DNA from: Anastrepha obliqua
Lineage: Eukaryota; Arthropoda; Insecta; Diptera; Tephritidae
NCBI RefSeq assembly: GCF_027943255.1
Contig: NC_072893.1
Location: forward strand, 45,344,001 to 45,408,000
Direction of reading: 5' to 3'
DNA: 64,000 nucleotides
The notes beneath the pieces were generated by a model. The model was not told where the DNA came from. It ran no database searches and saw only the letters and a list, made by a program, of their open reading frames with translations. The translations under genes were made by a program, and so were the position numbers. This document shows positions 32,501-42,619 of this stretch, piece after piece; within the stretch, counting starts at the first letter, position 1; every line of letters starts with the position of its first letter.

Positions 32501-33900
32501 TTCAGGTTTTATTTTTAACATTTTTCATCATTTTAGTTCTATTCTTTTTTTTGGGTTCTACTTTATCACAGCCGCCAAGAACGCAAGAATGAAGTCTGGT
32601 CCACATCTTCCATATCTAAATCAGCGATCTTTAAATGCTTTTAGAATTATACTTCTTTTTAGCTTCGCAGGCATACCTTTTTGCTAACTTAAGTAGGTAA
32701 AAATCGTAGCAAGTTACGAAAAAAAGAAGCCGCAGTCACCTCAAACTAAATTATTTAAATATACTCTACTGCATTCGAGAAGACTAAGCCTGGTAATTTT
32801 CACTTTTTTTTCATATTCGCATATAGTTGGAAGTTTTATCGGTATGTTTTGTTGTTCACACTTTAGTCCTGTTGCTATTTGATTTTTTTTCTTTTATTAC
32901 TTTTAAATTCAAACACTTTAATTGAAGCTTGAAATCTCTGAAATGTGCCCTGGCACTTTGCCCCAGCAAAAGCTGCAGTAAAAGCAAAAAGAGAAAACAG
33001 CTGCTAAGCGGTAAGCCAACGACAAGATGACAACATTTATTATTGTTTACAACCAGAAGCTATATATGTGTGGATGTGTGTATGTGTGAGTGGGTGTGTG
33101 TGCATTAGCATGGAACACAACATCAATAGCTCCAACAGCCACAACAGCAAGCAACTAGGAATGCAATGCAGAGTGTTAGTAGAACTCAGCGAACTCGAAC
33201 CCCGAGGGGCATAGAAGCAACAACAATTAAACGGGTATTAAACTGTTGCTTCAGCGTAAAAAGTTTGCCACACTTTCGAGGTTTGTTAAAAGCGCTGTTT
33301 AATTTGAATTTTAATTACATGATTGAACGCACCAATGAAGAATGAAGAGTGAAAAGTGATAAGTGGTGAGTGATAACTGATAAGTGAAGAGTGAAGAGTG
33401 AGTGCGTGTGGGCGAATGTGCCGCAAGTACAAGTTTTTGTGGCGGGCACAAAAGAAAGAGTAAAGCGCAGTGGAACAACTTTTTTCGCGCTCATTTACAA
33501 TTTGGTTTGGAAAAAGTTCAAAAGTTCCAACTTCATACCACCGCGTGCGCGAGTGCATGTGAATAGTAATTTGACGACGCCCTATTTTCCCACTTAGTGT
33601 GCATGTGTTTGCCCGTCATCAGTGATTGAATTGATTTCCGTTGCTCATTTATCGCTTGGACGATTTGCTGCTAAGTTTTTTCGCACCCATCTGCACTCAT
33701 TGCCATGTAGAAAGTTTTCTGCTGCCTTAAAGCATAAAACAACAAAAGCGAGTGAAACAGTGAAAAGAAAGTTACGAACAAGCAACTAAAAAAAAAGGGC
33801 GAAAAGCAAACAAAGTGTTGCAGCTTGTTGACTGCTCTGCTTAGTTTTTTGTGTGGCGTCTTCTCTGTTTTCATTTATTTTCTACATATATATATATTTT
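32501..33900. other. Spacer, possibly upstream and 5' UTR of a host gene
   Basis: No recognised ORF. The DNA from about 33180 has long GTGAAAAGTGA and AGTGAAACAGTGAAAAGAAA stretches of the kind common in fly 5' UTRs, and an initiator-like ATCAGTGAT near 33618. It precedes the candidate exon at 33918-34031. Confidence 0.35.
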
Positions 33901-33917
33901 TTTTTTTGAGGTCCTTA

Positions 33918-34031
33918 ATGATGCATCAAGACAGTGGACCCGGTGCAAAGAAGTGTGACACTCATTGTTGCAGAGCAGCTTATCGACGCCGCTGTTACGC
34001 TGTGGCAACATTAAATGTTGCAAGACAAAAG
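33918..34031 (+). CDS. Candidate first coding exon, unknown product
   Basis: An ATG pair at 33918 opens MMHQDSGPGAKKCDTHCCRA, then AYRRRCYAVATLNVARQK, and reaches AAAAG|GTGAGC, a good splice donor (GT at 34032-34033). Codon choice looks protein-like. I recognise no family. The frame is also open upstream to 33825 with a hydrophobic run and downstream to 34169, so the start and the splicing are guesses. No acceptor or second exon was identified, and the following DNA is transposons. Confidence 0.3.
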
Positions 34032-34229
34032 GTGAGCAACGTTAACAAGTTAGTGACGCTTGTAACTTACTTGTGGCGTGTTGAGCGTAGATTGTTGCAA
34101 GTTTTTATTTTATACCTTTCATTAAGAGCGAATGGTGTCGTCGGTTTGGTCAAGGGTGTGGTAAAGTAATATTCAGGAAAAAACGAGGTGGGCTAATCAA
34201 AAAGTGGGTTTCGTGGTTTGACTACTATC

Positions 34230-34340
34230 AAAAAACAGTTACAGAAAGGGAGCAGCTCGAAGTTTATATTAAAAACTTCTTACCTGTTTCAAGTTCTCAT
34301 TGGGTTTCGAACCTGGTATAACCGGAACAATGGTTACTTC
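34230..34340 (+). repeat. Possible dispersed repeat shared with 44800-44930
   Basis: TATTAAAAACTTCTTACCTG then TTTC and, further on, GGTTACTTCTTC resembles ATTAAAACACTCTTGCCTG and GTCACTTCTTC near 44838-44920. The similarity is moderate, read by eye, and the family is unknown. Confidence 0.3.
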
Positions 34341-34499
34341 TTCATATTCCCAAAAACCTAAGTATCGAAAAACTAGATATTATAGTTTTCCATTTTCCTA
34401 TCGTTTCTTGACCATCTCATGGCCATAGTCAAATCAAACTCAAAGTCAAATCAAATCGAAAGGTGGGCATATCGAGCAAAAGCGATTCTTCATTTTTTA

Positions 34500-34578
34500 A
34501 TTTAAATTGAATAAAGCTAATTTTCCAAACTAAATTTATGGCCTTTTTAATTGCTTACAATTCGAGGGCCGGACCCTT
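34500..34578 (+). repeat. Solo 3' end of the 22650 mariner family
   Basis: The reverse complement of 34515-34580 reads TAAAGGGTCCGGCCCTCGAA and then AATTAAAAAGGCCATAAATT, matching the mariner end at 22648-22705 over about 50 bp. No transposase is attached. It directly abuts the 3' tail of an L3 LINE at 34582. Confidence 0.65.
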
Positions 34579-34581
34579 TAA

Positions 34582-37400
34582 GTAGGTGAAATGGTATAAG
34601 TACCACTCTGACACTTTCCAAGTAACACCTCCGACAGGCAGAGTTCTACAGCCACTCAGAGCTGTTAATCTAATCTAATGAAGAAGCTCATCAAACTATT
34701 ATTAATTTAGTTTGAAGCTATCGAAGAAAGGAGGTCTCAGTGATCTTAATAGTCTGACTGCCAAGCCCAGACATTCACGAAAGTTCTCAATAGTCTACTT
34801 CTTCAAAAGGTCCCCACAGTATCAGCAAATGGGGCTAAATAGTAAACCTAACTTTTCTCGTGTATGCCGATCATCCAATGGCCGATAAACATAGCTATAG
34901 GTTTGAAAATTGAATGGTGTGGAGTCCCTACGACTTTCTGAGTCCTTAAGACTTGCTGCGCCAAAGAGTTTTCGAAATAGCCTTCACTTTCCTGTCATAT
35001 TAGTAGTGCAATTCGCCTTTAACAACAGTCAAGGATATGCCGATGACCGGATGTGGGCTCTCTAAGACCAGCTTAATCGACCTCTTCCTGGCAAGCTCAT
35101 CAGCAATTTCGTTTCCTTCTATGTTCATATGTCTTGGAACCCAGATCATAGAAATACTACCTGCACACCCAAGATGATGTGAAATCAATTCTCTAAGCAT
35201 CTGAAATCAATTCTCTAAGCATTTTACATGCCTGCAGGATCGCCGGAATAATACTAGCAGTATTCGGAAATAGATCAATTGACCGATTGAGAGAAAATCC
35301 CTCCGACTCCCAATTCCATCTTGAAGCCGTCAGTGAAGACAGAGGTACCAGCTTCGATGAAGATTTACCGCCCATTTCAATGCTGCTTACTTGGAAAGAT
35401 TCCCCTGGCACGACCCTCAAACTCCAGTTTACGTTGTTAACTGCCTGAAAATGCTACCATGTCACTTGAGAGATTACCTCCAGAAGCCAATCTCCTTTAA
35501 CCTGATTGCACTTTGAGCAGCGATGAAAATATAGTAAAAGTAGATGGGAAGTAAGTGCAAAACAACATTCAGGTCAGCTGTGGGGCAAGTTCTACATGAT
35601 CGGGTGATGCCAGTACAAGCACCCTCCCCAATTTAGTGATATTATCACTCTCCCAAAAAGGTTCCCACCAGACCAGCCATCCATACATTGAAATTGACAG
35701 AGTCACTACGTTGGGCATCCAAAGAACGACTTGCGGCTTGAGTCCCCAGTTTTTGCCGAACATAGAATTGCAGGAGTAGAAAGTTATACTGGTCTTCTTT
35801 ACACGATTTTCAATGTGTAGCTTCCAATGAAGTTTGGAGTCAAGTATCACTCCATGGTACCTAACTTCCGATGAAAGCGGAAGAACGTAGTTATTGAATT
35901 AGGTTAGCCTAAATTGTAGGCATTTATATTTTCTGGTTAATAGCACCAGCTACGTTTTGTCAGAGTTGACTCGGAGCCCGCAAGTAGCAGCCCAGTGACT
36001 GAGTACAGCCAGTGAGTGAGATTTCCAAAATCTGAGCGATGTCTGAGGGACACGGTCCCGACACCATTAAGAAAAAGTCAACGGCGCATGCTAATACCTT
36101 AACCCCACCCTTATTTAATATTTCCAGAACATCGTCAATAGCAACTAGCCAAAGTAGGAGTGAAAGGCCATCACCCTGCGGCGTTCCCTTGTGCACGAAT
36201 TTAGTGACTTTAGCCCCGCATTAACTTCCCTACAGCCAAACTGCGATAAAATCCAGGTCTTTCCACCTATAGTATATCTAACGCAATGACAATTGACTCT
36301 GCCCCAACGTTATTAAAGGCACCCTCTATACCTATGAAGACCGCCAAAGTGAATAATTTGCCCTCCCGAGATTTTCCCCTTTGAAGTAAGAATGCTGCGC
36401 TGGAGGTAATTTGGATTCGATATGCTCTCAGATGTGATAATGGGTCAATATTTCAAACGCTTTTAGGATAAATGAGGTAGGACTTATAGGCCCGAATTCC
36501 TTGGCCGGTTCGTGGCCCCTCCTCCCTACCTTGGGTATGAGAACAGCCCTCATTTTATTCCAGTTGGCGGAGACGTGATTAAGGGTGATACACGCCTTTT
36601 AAATTTCTTGCAAGACAGAAATCACCAAGATATTTGCTTTCGGAAGGATCACAAGAAAGATATGGTCAAAACCAGGAGATTTTAATGGGGAAAAAATATT
36701 GGTTACCCACCAAAAGGATAAATTTCAGGGAATCATCGAGTAGCTCTACATGTCGACTCGTGCCGGCAATGTCACGTAGGGTAATAAAATTTTCTGGAAA
36801 ATGATTATTTACCAGAACAGTCAAAGATGCTTCTGCAGATTCAGCCCACTTGCGATCTTCCCTTTTTACAAGAGTTCTGCAAGAGTGGTTCGTTGAAAGG
36901 GTCTTGCTTAGCCTCGCAGAATCCTTCACGGATTCAATGGATTCGCAGTATTCATTCCAGGAGTTGCGTTTTGCATATTTAATGGCTTTTTAGTATTTAT
37001 TAAAAAATACACGGTAAGTTTGAAAGTTAAAAACTCTCCTAACTTTCACCTTCAATCGGTCAGCGTCTTATTCCACCAGGGATGAAAGTCCTTCTTGCGA
37101 AAAGATACTGGACATACCCCTTTGAAGGGCGTCTGATAGGACCGCTCCAAGTGTATCAGCTGCTTGTCCAGTTGATCAGTGGATGAGTAAGAAAAAGTTC
37201 ACCTGCTCAACTTATTATTGAAAACCCTGTTGAATAGAGACCAGCCGGTTCTTTTAGGGCTCCTGTAGGGAGATATGATTTCCCGTGCGAAATCGCCTTC
37301 GAAAAGGATCTACCTGTAATCCGAAAAGGAATTTATTTGCAAAGCATTCCAACTATCAACCCTAATGCCAGACGAATATTCAACAGAGTGATATCAAGAG
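34582..37400 (-). mobile_element. LINE family L3: RT, RNase H and 3' end
   Basis: From the high end on the minus strand: a linker with RKKDFHPWWNKTLTD (near 37080), RKWAESAEASLTVLVNNHFP (36700-36870), motif B (HKGTPQGDGLSLLLWLVAID, 36140-36196), a damaged motif C (VLACAVDFFLMVSG near 36075-36110, where YADD is normal) and DSKLHWKLHIENRVKKTSIT (35800). RNase H pieces follow (35000-35420; IWVPRHMNIEGNEIADELAR with R in place of G), then zinc-type and SSEWL-stop remnants. The 3' UTR ends CATTTCACCTACTT. It is the longest LINE copy here but has many stops. Confidence 0.8.
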
Positions 37401-37424
37401 CCTCGACTCAACCGCTTATGACTT

Positions 37425-38100
37425 CAATCAAATGAGTTATTTATTTAAAAATGATTGCATTCATTAACTCAAATTACTTTACTGAAATCAGTCACCAAAA
37501 ATATTACTTATAAATCATGAAGGTTAATTTTGTAAAGTCTTAATCATGGCGAGCAAAAAATTATGGCAATCAATTGACACTTCAATCAAAAGAACAATTA
37601 ATTATACATTTTGCATTCATTGATTTAAACTATTTAATGATAAAAAATATTATATATAGGTCACAAAGAAGTCTTAGAAAGTCAAGTCTTAATCAAGACA
37701 AGCAAAAAATTATGGCAATCACTTGGAACTTCCATCAAATCAATAATTAATAAAAATTATTACATTCATTGACTTAATGGCTTAACTGAAATCAATCATT
37801 TTTAATCTTAATCACGATTAGCTATAAATGATTGCAATCATTTGTGACTTCATTCAAAAGAACAATTAATAAAAAGTTATTGCATTCATTGATTTAAATT
37901 ATTTAATCTTAATCAAGACTTGAAAGAAATGCGCAGTCACTTGTGACTTCAAACAAATTAATAGTTAATTAAGATAATTGCATTCATTGACTTACTGAAC
38001 TTAAATTAGTGATAGAAAAATAGCTTAAAAATCATAAAAAATATTTATTTTAAGTATTGACTAGCACATGACTGCAATCGCTTGTGATTTCCGTGAAATA
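37425..38100. repeat. Diverged tandem array, ~100-150-bp units
   Basis: Five units share TTGCATTCATTGACTTAA (near 37457, 37611, 37761, 37881 and 37979) and GGCAATCACTTGTGACTTC followed by AAAAGAACAATTAAT. Unit spacing shrinks from about 156 to 97 bp. AT-rich, no coding content. Confidence 0.75.
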
Positions 38101-38165
38101 CCTGTCCGAAACAAGTCCAAGCGCACACCTCAGTTTGAAGAAGAAGCATAAGCGCCCTTCAGTAT
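38101..38165 (+). repeat. Possible SINE 3' fragment
   Basis: ACAAGTCCAAGCGCACACCT then CAGTTTGAAGAAGAAGC resembles the SINE-like fragment at 20715-20750 by eye. Confidence 0.25.
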
Positions 38166-38419
38166 TTTGTTATAACAAAACGCGTCCTTTTGCAGTGAGA
38201 CTTCTTAGGCGTCGATGGACGAGCGAGAATGGATAGAAAAAGGCCATGCAACGTTTTGGGCAATTCGTTCCGCGAGAGAGAAAAAAGATATAACGTAGAG
38301 GAAAAGGAGAGAGAGAGAGCTATACCTTATATGTATATATCTTAGATACGCATTAGGCTATTTTTTCTGAGTTTTTCTTTGTGGTTGCTAATTTCTAGAG
38401 AAAAATAACACTGCCTACT

Positions 38420-38580
38420 TTTTGGGGCTTGTTTGTTGGTGCAAATTTGTAGGAAATATATTTTTGGTGCCTACTTTTTGGCGTTATATTTTCTTGGTGC
38501 ATACTGTTTGGGGCGTTTTTTGGTCCCAATTTTTTGGCGTCTTTTTTTTTGGTGCCACTTTTTGGCGCTTATTTCCGTTT
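38420..38580. repeat. TTTTTGG/GGTGCC minisatellite-like tract
   Basis: TTTTTGG recurs about seven times, interspersed with GGTGCCTAC, GGCGTT and GGCGCTTA, at irregular 15-30-bp spacing. The local ORFs here are products of the repeat. Confidence 0.6.
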
Positions 38581-39990
38581 CCCGGCTAGTGCTCGTGCGT
38601 ACTATAAAGTGCTATCCATTCGGGCGTCGGATTTATTGGTATTGCTTTGCAGTAATTTGTGCCGTTGCTGCGGTCCTGGAATCGCTGCGTTTGTGGGGGT
38701 GATAAACGCTCGGAGTAGTGCGCGTTATTGGCACGGTTTATGTCCGGCGTTTACCTACACCACTCGACCCTTCTCCGTTGTCTGTAAATTTTGTCTATTT
38801 GTATTCTCTGCAAATGTTGTGAATTTATTTAGATATATATTCCTTCTCTATCTTTCTCTCTTATTCCCTCATTCTCTCTCGGGTCTCTCCCTCTTTATTT
38901 GTCTGCCTTGAAAGTTTCACTTCTGTTATGTGTACTACGCTACACGCACTTTTTTATTATAAAAGGGCAGTATATATTACAACAACTAAAATTGCAAAAA
39001 ATACAATCAGCATCAGCAACTATATCAGCAATAATTTTCAACTTCTTAAAAGCAGCAGTGAAGATAACCATATTTTGCGTTCCTCCGACAGTCCAATCGA
39101 CGCTACCGAAACGTCCCCATCTTATATCCGGCCATGGATTGTCACTTCAGTAGTGTTCCCTAAAAAATTATGCATAATGTTGTCATTTATTATACTTCAA
39201 CACTTTAAGATGAGACCCATACAAATCCTCTCCCAACTATCTCTCCTCACTTCGCCATCCTCTAACTTTCGTTGCGACATTCAATCAAGCAGTTAACCTG
39301 CAGTCACAAATTTTGTTTTATTTTCATTTATGCCTTATATTTATTGCTTTTAATATCCATTTGTGTATCTTTATTTTTCTACATTTCATTTTTCTCGTCA
39401 CGTCAGTTCATTGCTTTTTGTTTAATTTCTTTCTTTCTTTTACGCAATAAAGTTACGTATACGCGCCGCACAACCCACAAAACGACCCGCAACTAAAATT
39501 CACTACCGGATACTGTTTCTCGATAAAAAAGAACTTTATACATTGCGTTCGCGTGTTATTTGAAAACTTTTACACATTCTTCTCTCCCGCTTCTCCCCCG
39601 CCTTTCACTACTCTTTTCGCACATTCGCGCACGATGTTACTTACCTTGCTTTAATCTCGTACTTTCATCCGTTGTGTTTTTTTTTTTTTGTTTTTGTTGC
39701 TCGCAACTTTCATTTTCTCCGCCACTTTTATGTCTGCCAGGATCGTTGATATACACCTACACTTGCATTTAAATTATTTTATGCACGCACACACACACAC
39801 ACATATCGATGTTCTCTTGGACTGCGAAATGGCGAAATGAAATCGTAAATTGAAAATATGCGTTTTACTCGCTTTTTCACGCTTCGCACCTTTGAGCTAT
39901 CCAATCAATCCATGTTTTCTGGTTTTTATATACCCGTAAGCTTTGCGCTCTCCTCTGCATCTTGTAAATGGCTGTTGCTTTACAGCGGCT
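38581..39990. other. Spacer without recognised genes
   Basis: ORFs at 38534-38911 and 38928-39296 show no domain, catalytic motif or homology that I can recognise. The DNA is pyrimidine-rich (38850-38900) and T-rich (39340-39450). Confidence 0.45.
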
Positions 39991-39994
39991 CAAT

Positions 39995-40131
39995 TCAGTC
40001 GTTGGCTTGTAAATCCCGAACGCCAGTTGGTTGATGTCTCACTGTCGCTCAGCTGCTGTAATGTGCTGTAAGTGTATTCATTAAATAAGCAGTTGAGTCT
40101 GAAAAAATTAAAAAAGAAACGCGAAGAAGGT
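39995..40131 (+). promoter_or_regulatory. Candidate initiator, 5' UTR exon and splice donor
   Basis: TCAGTC at 39995-40000 matches the arthropod initiator, within AATTCAGTCGTTGG. About 130 bp downstream GAAGAAG|GTAAGT (GT at 40130-40131) is a near-perfect splice donor, and the region between is short of ATGs. This could be a non-coding first exon of a + strand gene. No product can be assigned. Confidence 0.3.
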
Positions 40132-40473
40132 AAGTTGAGCAACAGATATTAAAAACAAATAGTAATTAATTGTTAAGCGAGTGAATGGAAATGCTATTAA
40201 TGAAGTTAAATTTGAGGCGTGAAAAATTCGACAGAAAATTTTCTCATACCAACAAATATTGCAAAAGTATTTAGTTTTTTTTTTAATATTTTGTTTTTGT
40301 TCTACAAAATGGGTTTAAGAGCCTAAGGCTATTAAGAACATCCCATTAGAACCCCATGAACAAAAACACTCAACACGTTTAGAACATGTAAAAATACGAG
40401 TACACTTTCCAAAGGAAAAGTTGCCGAACTTTTCAATGCTTTAGTTTAATATCTCAACGCTATTACGCTATTA

Positions 40474-41689
40474 CAAGGGGTATTTCACTGTCAAACATCT
40501 TCAGTGTGGCCTATAATTTAACCATGAATCGTCTTACAAACGAACAACGCTTGCAAATCGCAAAACGCTTACAAACGGGAAAATTCGTGTTCTGTTAAGA
40601 AAGTTTATCGCGCGCTTCTTCCATTTTATGGTCAGTTTAATCGACCCACTGAAGCGGCTATCGAGCTATTGTGACTAAATTTAGAACCAAATTTACATTA
40701 TTGGACATCAAACCACCAACACGCTTACGTAGAGTGCGAACTGAAGAAAATATCCGAGCTGTATCGGCCAGTGTTAATGATGGCCATCAAATATCGATTC
40801 GTCGCCGTTCGCAGCAATTGGGCCTCTGTTACTCAACAACGTAGAAAATTTTGCGAAAGGATTTAGGTGTGAAGCCTTTCAAGATACAGCTGGTGCACGA
40901 ATTGAAGCCGAACGACCTACTGAATTTTTTGTGAATGGGCTCTTGGAAAGTTGACCGAAGATCCACTTTTTTATCGAAAAATTGTGTTCAGCGACGAAGC
41001 TCAGTTTTGGATCAATGGGTACGTAAATAAGCAGAATTGTCGACTTTGGAGTGAAGATCAGCCAGAAGAATTGCAAGAGCTACCAATGTATCCAGTTTGG
41101 TGCGGTTTATGGGCTGGATGTATCATTGGACCGTACTTCTTCAAAGATGCTGCGAATCGTAACGTAACTGTGAATGGTGAGCGCTACCGTGAAATGATAT
41201 CCAACTTTTTTTGCAAGAGCTTCACTTGCATGACATGTGGTTTCAACAAGACGGTGCCACATGCCACACAGCACGCGTAATAATGGACTTGTTGAGAGGC
41301 GTGTTCGGTGAACATTTTATTTCACGTTCGGGACCTGTCAATCGGCCACCCAGATCGTGCGATATAACGCCTCTAGACTATTTTTTGTGGGGCTATGTTA
41401 AAGCTCATGTCTATTCAGACAAGCCTGCTTCAATTAACGCATTGGAAGACAACATTAAAGCATTTATATGTGAGATACCGGCCGAAACGTTGGAAAGAGT
41501 ATGCCAAAATTGGACTAAGCGGATGGACCATTTGAAGTGCAGTCGCGGTCAACATTTGCATGAAATAATCTTCAAACATTAAATTATATGGACTGTAGTA
41601 TCGATTTAAATAAAAATTTCATGCATTTTTCTGAGTTTTACGTGTGTTTTTTGAAAAAATTTCCTATAGCTCTTAAAAAATCACCCTTT
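40474..41689 (+). mobile_element. Rosa-like (DD41D) transposon, nearly full length
   Basis: The right end, read inward, is TAAAGGGTGATTTTTTAAGA (41671-41690) with TA at 41689-41690. The left end near 40474 (TACAAGGGGTATTTCACTGT) matches only partly. It encloses a transposase remnant from an ATG at 40524 to a TAA at 41582. Confidence 0.8.
40524..41582 (+). pseudogene. Rosa-like DD41D transposase pseudogene
   Basis: The start MNRLTNEQRLQIAK is followed by a frameshift. Then come a helix-turn-helix region (LLDIKPPTRLRRVRTEENIR), SIRRRSQQLGL, KDLGVKPFKIQLVHELKPND and IVFSDEAQFWINGYVNKQNC (first D, codon 40993). Next are GLWAGCIIGPYFFKDAANRN, WFQQDGATCHTARVIMDLLR (second D, codon 41250) and RSCDITPLDYFLWGYVKAHV (third D, codon 41376). 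The second and third D are 41 residues apart. The C-terminus is CSRGQHLHEIIFKH. At least two frameshifts break it, yet the catalytic triad is still readable. DD41D defines the rosa group, first described from a tephritid fly. Confidence 0.85.
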
Positions 41690-42600
41690 ATATATAGAGT
41701 GTGTGCTTCACTACTGAAACCCATGCATCCGCCACAAACCAGCCACTATTTAATGCGCGTTTTAAGATAGCTGAGTTCTTGATCGTGTGGGCTGTTTATA
41801 ATTCGGTCGAGATGAAAAATTCCTCGAAATTGTGTCAACGAGTGGCCTCAGTAACAGGACATTACTTTGTAGGAATCGTGTTCTATACAGTATCTACTTA
41901 TCCATTCATTTATTTATTCAATTGCATTATAAGGCTGAATAAAAGTTAACAGTTAAATATTATGTTACTTAGCAGCTCTGCGGCCTTGCCGATATATCAA
42001 GCGTAACCACTGTAATGGCTATTAATGATTGTATGGCGATGTAAATGATTGAATAGCGGTGGTTTTTGTTAACATTTTTCTTCTTTTTTTTTGTTTGTTT
42101 TTATACATTTTTTCATTGAAGCGATTTAAAAATGGCTTTCTGCCCAATGTCATGATTGTTGAAACACTAGCAAGCGCTGAAATACATTTCAATGTCGACA
42201 CCATTTCGTTGTCGGAAGTGGAAGTGATAACGAAAGGACGTACGGAGTTTCGCTCCGATTTTACTCGATCCAGAATCGAAATCTTCACAGTGAATAACAA
42301 TAAACAGTGCGATAAAACACCCCTAAACGTAACATCTGTCGATCACGCGCTAAACGCTAGCGTATTCGGTACTCGTGAGTATTAAACTTTCTTGTTTTTT
42401 TTCTTGGGCTATTTAGCGCGCTCAAGTGAGCTACTTTGCAGATAGCAATAATTTCAAAGAAACGGTAAAATTTAGCACAGAGAGTAAAAAAGTGTGAGAG
42501 AAGTGGAGTAACAACAATTTCCAACCAAGTCCACAATTCAGCTTAGGTGGTCGTGTTAGTGAGAATCAGTGTTGAGTACAGACAACAACTATAGTGCCAG
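41690..42600. other. Spacer; ORF at 42059-42385 unassigned
   Basis: A 108-residue plus-strand ORF (42059-42385) has a hydrophobic start and a DHALNASVFGTREY end but no recognisable family. Part of this region may be the 5' UTR of the LINE that starts near 42620. Confidence 0.35.
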
Positions 42601-42619
42601 TTTTCTTCCTTTATTTCTT

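Noticed and set aside
33090..33110. GT-rich tract read as possible telomere-like or regulatory repeat
   Set aside because: Short and imperfect, and ordinary for fly intergenic DNA.
38101..39300. Possible LTR retrotransposon 5' end (TGTCC start, ORFs at 38534-39296)
   Set aside because: No matching second LTR, no primer-binding site and no gag, protease, RT or integrase motif was visible.
42059..42385. 108-residue ORF before the R1-like LINE
   Set aside because: No recognisable domain; it could be 5' UTR of the LINE or chance, so it is not called as a gene.
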